From Myxococcales bacterium (GTDB lineage Bacteria > Myxococcota > Polyangia > Fen-1088), in contig PMBY01000408.1 in NCBI GenBank assembly GCA_003153875.1, positions 1 through 5,468 of the forward strand: a stretch of DNA of 5,468 bases, written 5' to 3'. The translations under genes were made by a program, and so were the position numbers. Within the stretch, counting starts at the first letter, position 1. Each line of letters begins with the position of its first letter. Of the stretch, positions 1 through 5,384 are shown piece by piece. The notes under the pieces were generated by a model. It made no database searches, was not told the origin of the DNA, and was given only the letters and a program-made list of their open reading frames with translations.

Positions 1-943
1 TGTCGTTGGCGTCCCAGAAACGCCCAGCGCGGCCAGCGCACTCGGCGAGCTGCGCGGCCCAACAGGCGGACTGGTGGAAGGGCCGCTCAACGCTGCGGTT
101 GCACGCCTGATCGAGTGGAAAGTGACGGTGAACCAGACGGACCCGATCGGGGAAGCGCGCGACGATGTTGCGCAACTGTGCATGCGCCTGCCTGCAGTGG
201 GGGCACTCGTAGTCGGAGAACTCGGTGATGGTCAGCGTGGGCTTCTGCGCCCCAATCCAGTGGCCACCGCCCGGTGCCTCGCCGAGGGCCAGGCCGTCCC
301 GCGCCAAGCGCGAGGCGCTGGGTTTTCCGCTTTGCGGCCAGTAGGACGGAACCAGAGCGACAAGTCCCAGCACCGGCGTGCCAAGCAAAATCAGGATGGC
401 CAGGGTCTTGCCCGGGCCTTCGCGAAAAGCGTGCAAAGGGGCAACGGCCACATGGGAAAATCCGACGACCGCCGCCTGCACCAAGGCCAGGACGAAGAGC
501 GCCAGGTTGATGCCATAGGTGCCGGCGCAGAGGATACACAGGGCATGCAAACGGAAGGCAGAAATGGTGCCCAGTGCGGCGCTAACCGCGACAAATCCGG
601 TGAAGAGCAGCAGGCCACACGCCGCGGTCAAGGCAGCGCGACGGGCGCGCAATCCCCACAGCGCCACGGCCGCCGCAAGACAGTAGCCCAGGACTCCCCA
701 CAGCGCCGTGGGGACGCCCAGCAAGATCGAATAGTGGCTCCGGGCCACATCGTCGCAGTTGAAGGTGCTGCCACGGCCACAGAAGCTGTGGAACCCGGCT
801 TCTGTGTTCACCTTGAAATGGATGCGAGCCAGGACCACCGAGATCAGCAGCCCCGCAAGAGACAAAATGAGCACGGCCCACCACATCCCCTTGCGCCCCG
901 AAGCCGAAGAGGGGGCTTGGCTGACACCGCTGGTCTTGTCCAT
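1..943 (-). CDS. VKOR family protein fused to a DsbA-like thioredoxin domain (C-terminus cut by window edge)
   Basis: This is a membrane enzyme that makes disulfide bonds in exported proteins. The VKOR half passes electrons from the thioredoxin half to quinone, taking the place of DsbB. The 314 visible codons start at ATG 943. Hydrophobic helices lie near residues 21-41, 73-98, 103-125, 134-160 and 179-199. The VKOR hallmarks are loop cysteines C55 and C63, the NCDDVARSHYS stretch with S69, and the CILC redox pair C136/C139. After the fifth helix a periplasmic DsbA-like domain begins near residue 235 with FSDYECPHC (C247/C250), followed by RHFPLD. Extra cysteines C281, C294 and C302 follow, a pattern I recall from myxobacterial fusions. 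The cis-proline loop and the end of the domain lie beyond the window. No strong Shine-Dalgarno is visible; AAGGG sits 13 bases upstream, which is far. The frame stays open up to the TGA of the upstream gene, but ATG 943 gives a sensible N-terminus. Fold and family are confident; the substrates are unknown. Confidence 0.9.
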   Translation of the reverse strand, partial: MDKTSGVSQAPSSASGRKGMWWAVLILSLAGLLISVVLARIHFKVNTEAGFHSFCGRGSTFNCDDVARSHYSILLGVPTALWGVLGYCLAAAVALWGLRARRAALTAACGLLLFTGFVAVSAALGTISAFRLHALCILCAGTYGINLALFVLALVQAAVVGFSHVAVAPLHAFREGPGKTLAILILLGTPVLGLVALVPSYWPQSGKPSASRLARDGLALGEAPGGGHWIGAQKPTLTITEFSDYECPHCRQAHAQLRNIVARFPDRVRLVHRHFPLDQACNRSVERPFHQSACWAAQLAECAGRAGRFWDAND

Positions 944-1126
944 GTGACAGAGCAAACCCTTACCACGATCTGGCGCCCGTGGAACGGGCCGTGTGCTCGT
1001 CTCGAACACGCGCACCGGAAACTTGATGAGCTGTCCGCCGCAGGAACTCTTCAAGGACCAGGAAATGGCTGAAATCCTGTCCGTGCTCGCCGTACACCAG
1101 GACAACAGGATCGAACCGATTCCCAA

Positions 1127-2110
1127 TCATCGTGCCGGAGCCGCATCGGGGCGCGTGCCGAACGCGCTGGTCATCAGCTGCCGCGCATGCTCGCGCAGCG
1201 AGCGCAGTATGTCGAGCTGGCTGGCGCCCTCCACCGTGTCTGTGCTGATCAAGCTGCCGCCCCGGGTTTCGTGCATCTTCAGAGTGACGACATAGAGTTG
1301 TTCTATGCGCACGACCTTGCCAGTGATCACGTAGTCTGCGCCTATGGATCGAGCGGTCTCGACTTCGCAATCGCCCTCTCCGCAGTCCTGCTTTCCCATG
1401 TCCCGCAACAACACCAGCATGTTCTCGCGGGTCATCACCACGATTCCACGGCCGGCGATGCCTTGCAGCGCTCCACCACGGACGGTGTCGGAGAAGGTCA
1501 TCAAGATGTCCTGGTCCATATTCTTGCCCTGAAATTCCAGCACCGCCATGCGCTTGCCACGGAAACCCGGCGGTGGGGGAAGCGGAGGTTGCGCAGCTGG
1601 CGTGGTGGGCGACACCGCCTGAACCGAGGCCGGACGCGATGCTTCGGCAGTTAGGGCTTCTTCCTTCAGTTGCCTGCACTTCGCTACGCTACGGAAGCCA
1701 TAGACGGCGCCCGCGAGGGTTCCCAGGGCGCCAATCCCGCTGGCCGCCGCAAACCAGTACTGTTCATTTGCACTCGTTGATGACGGCACTGTCGTGCCTG
1801 AGGATGAGGTTGAGGACGATTGCGAGGCCATGAAGTTAGCGAAGTCGCTCTTGCTCATAGCGGCAAAGCTGACCGCCGCTATGCTCAGAAGTGCCGTTCC
1901 CGCCGCGTCCAGCGCCGGCAGCCAGTAAGTTGACGTGCAGACCTGAGTCTCGCTGGAGCCACCTGGCCCTGGGGCGGCAGGACGTCTGACCCCGACAAAC
2001 GAGCAACCCGTCGTGGTGATGGTTGAGACGAGGGCGAAGACGAGTAGCCTCGCGACTACCCACCCGCACGGCTCCGACCTGCCATCCGCCTTTCGCCAAT
2101 TCCCAATCAT
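1127..2110 (-). CDS. Probable lipoprotein with C-terminal CsgG/LpoB-like domain
   Basis: This is a predicted envelope protein of unknown specific role. From ATG 2110 it is 327 residues. A signal-like hydrophobic stretch (about 17-34) ends in TTGC, a weak lipobox with C36 as the lipidation site. Two further hydrophobic segments follow, at about 62-85 and 118-139, separated by a Ser/Thr-rich linker (96-113). C58 and C145 bracket this region. A Pro-rich linker (160-181) leads to an alpha/beta domain (about 186-316) starting RMAVLEFQG and containing VMTRENMLVLLRDMGK, a Cys-bearing GDCEVETARSIGADYVITG stretch and a TLKMHETRGG strand. That arrangement matches the CsgG/LpoB/TolB-N-like domain often found in myxobacterial lipoproteins. 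An upstream in-frame ATG at 2176 (349 residues) is possible, but it would put 57 residues before the lipobox, so 2110 is preferred. Neither start has a clear Shine-Dalgarno. Family members act in outer-membrane secretion or in activating peptidoglycan synthesis; which role applies here cannot be told. Confidence 0.8.
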   Translation of the reverse strand: MIGNWRKADGRSEPCGWVVARLLVFALVSTITTTGCSFVGVRRPAAPGPGGSSETQVCTSTYWLPALDAAGTALLSIAAVSFAAMSKSDFANFMASQSSSTSSSGTTVPSSTSANEQYWFAAASGIGALGTLAGAVYGFRSVAKCRQLKEEALTAEASRPASVQAVSPTTPAAQPPLPPPPGFRGKRMAVLEFQGKNMDQDILMTFSDTVRGGALQGIAGRGIVVMTRENMLVLLRDMGKQDCGEGDCEVETARSIGADYVITGKVVRIEQLYVVTLKMHETRGGSLISTDTVEGASQLDILRSLREHARQLMTSAFGTRPDAAPAR

Positions 2111-2249
2111 ACCGATCACCGATCCGCACGAGCGGACACGGTTGGTGGGCCAGGTCCAGGTTCTTCTTGAGCGCATTTGATTGAGACTCTACAGCAATTG
2201 TCGAACAGGCCACGCAGATTATGGTATTCGGCTTCTTGAGGATGACGGA

Positions 2250-2278
2250 AAACCATCCCAAACCGCAAGAAAACCGCA
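2250..2278. promoter_or_regulatory. Three phased AAACC repeats, possible operator
   Basis: AAACC begins at 2250, 2260 and 2271, so the copies are 10 and 11 bases apart. The last two extend to the identical octamer AAACCGCA with an 11-base period. Direct repeats about one helical turn apart are how OmpR/PhoB-type regulators commonly bind. The site lies 75-100 bases upstream of the possible ATG at 2176 and farther from ATG 2110. That it binds a regulator is inference; the motif is short and could be chance. Confidence 0.25.
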
Positions 2279-2301
2279 GCGGATCCTGCTGTGTCTCCCC
2301 T

Positions 2302-2327
2302 GCCATCCAACTCCGCCATCCAACTCA
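2302..2327. repeat. Tandem 13-base repeat, two copies
   Basis: GCCATCCAACTCC is followed directly by GCCATCCAACTCA, so 12 of 13 bases are identical. It lies in the gene-poor region. It looks like a simple local duplication; no function is evident. Confidence 0.6.
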
Positions 2328-2493
2328 ACGTCGGTCGGGAGCCGCCCCAACATTCCCTCCGTCTAGGTATCACACAGGCGGATTTCTCGGCGACAGCAAA
2401 CCTACCTGCTGGGCCGCCAATGCCTCCGGGCAGTCCACGTCCGCGCCAAACACTTGCTCCTGCCCAGGTTTCAGAAGGCGAAGATCACACTGG

Positions 2494-2527
2494 CCAGCAA
2501 CGTGCTGACGGTAGCGTCAGCGGCTGG
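2494..2527. repeat. Two-part hairpin in the intergenic region
   Basis: A perfect 7-base stem, GCTGACG (2504-2510) with CGTCAGC (2515-2521), closes a four-base loop. It is flanked by a further pairing of CCAGC (2494-2498) with GCTGG (2523-2527) across a small internal loop. There is no T run on either side, so it is not a standard intrinsic terminator. It sits downstream, in the leftward sense, of the terminator-like hairpin at 2580-2630, and the two may belong to one structured element. Confidence 0.5.
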
Positions 2528-2541
2528 GATAACACCTTCTC

Positions 2542-2643
2542 CACGCCTGTCGTAGGAATTCGTTCGCCAGAAAAACGCAGTCGGGTCGGCCGCTGTGCCC
2601 TTGGATAGGGACAGGCGTGACCGACCCGACGACTACGACAGCG
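2542..2643. repeat. Cluster of overlapping inverted repeats
   Basis: Four perfect pairings crowd into about 100 bases: CACGCCTGTC (2542-2551) with GACAGGCGTG (2610-2619); CTGTCGTAG (2547-2555) with CTACGACAG (2633-2641); GTCGGGTCGG (2580-2589) with CCGACCCGAC (2621-2630); and CGCTGT (2591-2596) with ACAGCG (2638-2643). The second encloses the third, so those two can form together. The first competes with the second and with the inner part of the third. It could be a switchable RNA structure, a decayed palindromic element, or a terminator with added structure. The pairings are read directly; the role is inference. Confidence 0.6.
2571..2630 (-). terminator. Probable intrinsic terminator for leftward transcription
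   Basis: On the minus strand a 10-base perfect stem (2621-2630 with 2580-2589) is extended inward by a bulged stem: 2592-2600 pairs with 2606-2616, with single-base bulges and a TGGAT loop on the plus strand. About four bases after the stem comes a run of five T (2575 to 2571). It starts about 80 bases past the stop of the small lipoprotein gene, the right place to end that transcript. The short T run and the gap before it make it less than ideal. Confidence 0.55.
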
Positions 2644-2708
2644 ATGCACGCGCAAAACTTACATGGCACATGCAGGCCGTTTCGACCGCAGGCTGCTAAC
2701 CTGGCGAT

Positions 2709-3110
2709 CTACTGCGCGGCAGGCGGCGCTCCGGCGGGTACGCCTCCGCCTCCAAACTCGATGACATCCGCGCTCACAGTGAGCGTGAACGCGCAGTAGA
2801 AGCCCAAGTACGTTATCGCCTTCCAGTCCTCGCGGATATTGACAAGCATCTGGTTGGGGCCGAGCCTGGTCGCGGCGTGCAGCCCCTCCATTGCGTGGCG
2901 ATAGGCCTGCCCATCGTCCACAGGGATCATACAAAACACCTTTCCAGTGTCAGCAGAGGCGGCCAGGCCGGTCTTCACGATCCGGAAATCGCCACGCTGC
3001 ACCTGAACTTGGGTGATGCTGTCACGCAGGAATCCGGCGGTCGAGCCACAACCCACTAGCAACAACGAAAACGCTCCTACTACGGTCAACAATTGAATGT
3101 TTCTAGTCAC
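2709..3110 (-). CDS. Small lipoprotein of unknown function
   Basis: The product is 133 residues from a GTG start at 3110. That start is fixed by a perfect AAGGAGG six bases upstream; a longer frame from ATG 3161 would bury this ribosome site and place the signal peptide wrongly. The leader has Arg3, a hydrophobic core (5-19) and lipobox LVGC with C21 as the lipidated residue. The mature part is compact. A beta-rich start is followed by KVFCMIPVDDG (57-67), a helix-like YRHAMEGLHAATR stretch (70-82), NQMLVNIRED (86-95) and a strand ending TLTVSADVIEF (109-119), then a Gly/Ala/Pro-rich tail. C60 and C106 could pair in the periplasm. I do not firmly recognise the family; it loosely recalls small DUF-type lipoproteins such as DUF6567, which needs a profile search. 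It has its own promoter, so it is probably expressed separately from thpR. It is probably anchored in the outer or inner membrane facing the periplasm. Confidence 0.8.
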   Translation of the reverse strand: MTRNIQLLTVVGAFSLLLVGCGSTAGFLRDSITQVQVQRGDFRIVKTGLAASADTGKVFCMIPVDDGQAYRHAMEGLHAATRLGPNQMLVNIREDWKAITYLGFYCAFTLTVSADVIEFGGGGVPAGAPPAAQ

Positions 3111-3116
3111 AGTGAT

Positions 3117-3123
3117 CCTCCTT
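3117..3123 (-). promoter_or_regulatory. Perfect Shine-Dalgarno deciding a GTG start
   Basis: AAGGAGG on the minus strand lies six bases before GTG 3110. It is the strongest ribosome binding site in the window and shows that the small lipoprotein starts at GTG rather than at the upstream ATG 3161. Confidence 0.85.
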
Positions 3124-3143
3124 GAGTGAAAAAGGCCTGGCGC

Positions 3144-3171
3144 AGAATAGAGCGGACGCAAAAGTTGTCAA
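3144..3171 (-). promoter_or_regulatory. Sigma70-type promoter of the small lipoprotein gene
   Basis: On the minus strand a consensus -35 TTGACA (3171 to 3166) is followed after 16 bases by TATTCT (3149 to 3144), which matches four of six -10 positions. Transcription would start near 3137, giving a leader of about 27 bases that holds the AAGGAGG site. It lies in the only sizeable gap between thpR and this gene. Confidence 0.6.
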
Positions 3172-3173
3172 GC

Positions 3174-3196
3174 GTCATGTGTACCGATGTCATGTG
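3174..3196. promoter_or_regulatory. Direct repeat just upstream of the -35, possible activator site
   Basis: GTCATGTG occurs at 3174-3181 and 3189-3196 (CACATGAC on the coding strand), 15 bases apart start to start. It lies immediately upstream of the TTGACA of the lipoprotein promoter, where activators usually bind. The 15-base spacing is about one and a half turns, which does not fit simple same-face binding. The right copy directly abuts the glpK relic. Confidence 0.3.
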
Positions 3197-3241
3197 AGCC
3201 AGGCAATCTTGCTGGCAGAAAAGTACGGGGCGAGCCACAGG
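3197..3241 (-). pseudogene. Relic fragment of a glycerol kinase gene
   Basis: This 45-base stretch matches 4842-4886 inside glpK at 40 of 45 positions, in the same orientation. Read in the glpK frame it encodes LWLAPYFSASKIAWL, against LLLDPYFSASKIAWL in the kinase (from about residue 130), and then hits a stop after one more codon. Three of the five differences are third-position changes, as expected if the fragment came from a related coding copy. The similarity stops abruptly on both sides: on the right 6 bases after the thpR stop, on the left at the direct repeat. It cannot be functional as a kinase. It may be the last trace of a duplicated glpK or of an ectopic copying event. Confidence 0.75.
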
Positions 3242-3247
3242 GAGTGT

Positions 3248-3793
3248 TCAAGGTGGCAATGGATAGCTCTCGACGATCTCGTGCAGCGCACCCTCGGGAC
3301 GCAGGGTACTGCGGTAGAGGTGAAAGTTGCTTACCACGAAGCGACCGGCGTCGAACCCGTCGTGCTCGGCCAGAAAGCGATCCAGGTCATGGCGCGGCCG
3401 CCTCACAAAACGGGCCAGGGTCAGGTGGGGCGAGAAACCGCGCTTGGCCGTTTCGGGGTCAGGGCCAAGCACCCCATCAACCGTGTCCTTGAGCGCGCGC
3501 AGCGACTCGGGTGGTTCGAGGCCGAGCCACAAGACACGGGCCGGCTTGCGTGCGCCAGGCGGCGGAAACACTCCGGTGCCCCGCAGCGCAAGCTCGAAGC
3601 GCGGCGTGCGGACTTCGCGCAAACCCGCGCGCACGTCGGCCAGCCGAGCTTCCGCCGTGTCGCCGAGAAACCGCAGGGTGATGTGCAACTGCTCGGGCCG
3701 TGTCCAGCGCGCGCCGCCTATGCCCTGACACAGCCGCGCGATCACGGGTCGAAGTTCGGCTGGTAGGTCCACCGCGATGAATAGACGCAGCAC
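3248..3793 (-). CDS. thpR: RNA 2',3'-cyclic phosphodiesterase (2'-5' RNA ligase family)
   Basis: This is a cytoplasmic enzyme of the 2H phosphoesterase family (ThpR/LigT). It opens 2',3'-cyclic phosphate RNA ends and can join certain tRNA halves through 2'-5' bonds in vitro. The 181 residues match the usual length of about 175-190. The start MLRLFIAVDLP is typical. Both catalytic HxTx motifs are present, HITL at 37-40 and HLTL at 123-126, the second preceded by FSP as is usual. The start is GTG 3793; AAGG inside the end of glpK lies 8 bases upstream, and only 3 bases separate it from the glpK stop, so translation is probably coupled. It appears to share the glpK transcript, although no functional link between the two is known. 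The in vivo role of the family in bacteria is unsettled. Confidence 0.93.
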   Translation of the reverse strand: MLRLFIAVDLPAELRPVIARLCQGIGGARWTRPEQLHITLRFLGDTAEARLADVRAGLREVRTPRFELALRGTGVFPPPGARKPARVLWLGLEPPESLRALKDTVDGVLGPDPETAKRGFSPHLTLARFVRRPRHDLDRFLAEHDGFDAGRFVVSNFHLYRSTLRPEGALHEIVESYPLPP

Positions 3794-3796
3794 CGA

Positions 3797-5269
3797 TCAA
3801 GCCTTGGCGATGGCTTCCCGCCAGCGAGACAGAATGCGGTCGCGCTCGCTGGCGAGCATGCGCGGGTGGAAGATGGTTGCGTCCGAGTCTGTCGCGTCGC
3901 TGGCGTCGATGGCCAGGCCCGCGCCCTTGGCTGCCAGCCGGGCCGCACCCAGCGCGGTCAGCTCGACCTGCGCGGGTCGCACGATGTCGGCGCCGAGCAG
4001 GTCGGCCTGGATCTGCATGAGCAAGTTGTTGACAGTGGCGCCGCCGTCCACACGCAAACCGGTCAGCACGCGACCCGCGTCTTGTTCCATGGCACGAACC
4101 AGATCCACGTTTTGCAGGGCCATGGCCTGCAAAGCCGCGCGTGCAATATGCGCCGCCCGGGTGCCGCGCGTGAGGCCCAAGATCGCGCCGCGTGCTTCGG
4201 AGCGCCAGTGAGGCGCGCCCAGTCCGGCCAAGGCGGGCACAATGGTCACGCCCCCGTCGTCGGGCACGGATGCGGCGAGCCCTTCGCTGTCAACCGCCTG
4301 CCTGATGATGCCGAGCCCGTCGCGCAGCCATTGAACGAGCGCGCCTGAAACAAAGGCACTTCCCTCAAGAGCGTAGGCGGTTTCCGTCGCGGTCTGCCAC
4401 GCCACTGTGCCGAGCAGCCGGTGGCGTGACAGCACGGGACGCGGGCCCACGTTCATAAGAAGGAACGAACCCGTGCCAAAGGTGCACTTGGCGTCGCCGG
4501 GCTGCAGGCACTGCTGACCGAAAAGCGCAGCTTGCTGATCGCCCGCCGCCGCCGCCAGGAGGATGCCATCGGGGATCTCGCCTGCGCCACGGGTGACTGC
4601 CAGCCGCCCCGAAGACGGACTCACCTTGGGCAGAAGCGCGGCCGGCACGCCGAAGAGACGACACATCTCCGGGCTCCATTGCAGACTTTCCAGTTCGAGA
4701 AGCGAGGTGCGCGAGGCATTGGACACATCGGTCACATGGATCCGTCCGCCCGAGAGGCGCCAGATGAGGAAGCTGTCGACCGTGCCGAATGCAATCTCGC
4801 CCGCCTCGGCCCGGCGTCGCAGATCGGGTGTGTGGTCCAGCAGCCAGGCGATCTTGCTGGCCGAAAAGTATGGGTCGAGCAACAGGCCGGTCCGCTGGCG
4901 CACCAGCGGCTCCAGGCCCTCGGCGCGCAGTCGATCGCACATTTCGGCTGTGCGCCGGTCCTGCCAAACGATCGCCGGCGCCACTGGTCGGCCCGTCGCA
5001 CGCTCCCACAGCACGGTGGTTTCACGCTGATTGGTGATGCCAATGGCCGCAATTTCGCGCGGCCCTGCCTGGCCGCACGCCTGCGCGAAAGCCGTCAGCA
5101 CCGACTGCCAAATCGCCTCGGGGTCATGTTCCACCTGCCCTGGCTGCGGGTAGCTTTGCGGAATCTCGCAATAGCCGCGCCCGAGGATCGCGAGGTGCTG
5201 GTCGAGTACCAGCACGGTGGTTCCCGTGGTGCCCTGGTCGATGCCTACTATGACGGGACGGCTACTCAT
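3797..5269 (-). CDS. glpK: Glycerol kinase
   Basis: It phosphorylates glycerol with ATP to sn-glycerol 3-phosphate in the cytoplasm and belongs to the FGGY carbohydrate kinase family. From ATG 5269 it is 490 residues, close to the usual 495-505. The N-terminal phosphate loop is GIDQGTTGTT with D11. Residues matching the E. coli glycerol site are present: R82 and E83 (NQRETT), W102, Y134 (DPYFS) and D244 (GDQQ). FGTGSFLLMN and GLGAPHW follow, and VDGGATVNNLLMQ with TALGAA marks the C-terminal ATPase fold. The E. coli GGKGG loop and following Arg for fructose 1,6-bisphosphate are replaced around 226-235 by TRGAGEIPDG. The C-terminal PGIETTE enzyme IIA-glucose site is replaced by PRMLASE, so E. 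coli-style feedback looks absent (inference). A TTG at 5284 would add five residues. No facilitator or glycerol 3-phosphate dehydrogenase gene is adjacent here. Confidence 0.96.
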   Translation of the reverse strand: MSSRPVIVGIDQGTTGTTVLVLDQHLAILGRGYCEIPQSYPQPGQVEHDPEAIWQSVLTAFAQACGQAGPREIAAIGITNQRETTVLWERATGRPVAPAIVWQDRRTAEMCDRLRAEGLEPLVRQRTGLLLDPYFSASKIAWLLDHTPDLRRRAEAGEIAFGTVDSFLIWRLSGGRIHVTDVSNASRTSLLELESLQWSPEMCRLFGVPAALLPKVSPSSGRLAVTRGAGEIPDGILLAAAAGDQQAALFGQQCLQPGDAKCTFGTGSFLLMNVGPRPVLSRHRLLGTVAWQTATETAYALEGSAFVSGALVQWLRDGLGIIRQAVDSEGLAASVPDDGGVTIVPALAGLGAPHWRSEARGAILGLTRGTRAAHIARAALQAMALQNVDLVRAMEQDAGRVLTGLRVDGGATVNNLLMQIQADLLGADIVRPAQVELTALGAARLAAKGAGLAIDASDATDSDATIFHPRMLASERDRILSRWREAIAKA

Positions 5270-5276
5270 GAATCGG

Positions 5277-5282
5277 ATTATC
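5277..5282 (-). promoter_or_regulatory. Possible -10 element of glpK, suggesting a leaderless start
   Basis: GATAAT on the minus strand matches five of six -10 positions and ends 7 bases before ATG 5269, so transcription would begin at or next to the start codon. No Shine-Dalgarno precedes that ATG, which fits a leaderless message. There is no good -35 at 16-18 bases, so the call is weak. Confidence 0.25.
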
Positions 5283-5323
5283 AATCAAAATGTGGCCGAA
5301 CCTAGCGTAAATACACGGGTTCA

Positions 5324-5332
5324 TGATACGAT
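5324..5332 (+). promoter_or_regulatory. Weak extended -10 element for the response regulator
   Basis: TGATACGAT fits the extended -10 pattern TGnTATAAT with two mismatches. It lies about 50 bases before ATG 5385. No recognisable -35 is seen at the right distance. It lies in the divergent gap shared with glpK. Confidence 0.2.
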
Positions 5333-5384
5333 GGCCTTTCACCCTTCGCCTGATGTCATGCAACGGCCACAGTCCTGAGGTCCC

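Larger units (their letters stand above)
2111..2708. other. Gene-poor intergenic region with palindromes
   Basis: About 600 bases carry no frame with a credible start, ribosome site and protein-like sequence. The left third, upstream of the CsgG/LpoB-like gene, has phased AAACC repeats and a -10-like CATAAT on the minus strand (2223 down to 2218) without a good -35. The middle (about 2330-2490) shows nothing I can assign. The right part (2494-2643) is rich in inverted repeats, described separately. The first 66 bases (2111-2176) would become coding if the longer start of the lipoprotein gene is used. Confidence 0.6.

Noticed and set aside
975..989. Small hairpin GCCCGT-GGA-ACGGGC upstream of the VKOR start
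   Set aside because: Only a 6-base stem with no T run, in GC-rich DNA where such stems are common.
74..1072. Long plus-strand frame (332 codons) opposite the VKOR-DsbA gene
   Set aside because: Low-complexity Arg/Gln/Gly-rich translation with no domain. The opposite strand carries clear VKOR and DsbA motifs, so this is a shadow frame.
1119..1130. 12-base repeat ATTCCCAATCAT, also at 2099-2110
   Set aside because: About one such exact 12-mer pair is expected by chance in a window of this size. Its place at two candidate starts is noted under the small-gene finding but is not evidence of duplication.
2302..2327. Integron attC-like core (ATCCAAC, RYYYAAC pattern)
   Set aside because: The match is short and there is no partner GTTRRRY at a suitable distance with the expected palindrome. 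No integrase or cassette structure is nearby.
2291..2608. Plus-strand frame of 105 codons in the gene-poor region
   Set aside because: No ribosome site, Pro/Ser/Arg-rich composition, and it runs through the tandem repeat and both hairpins. It would have to be conserved in relatives to be believed.
2475..2636. Minus-strand open stretch of about 53 codons ending in STLLASVIFAF
   Set aside because: It looks somewhat protein-like, but it has no start codon after the preceding stop and overlaps the terminator hairpin. At most it is an old remnant, and no family was recognised.
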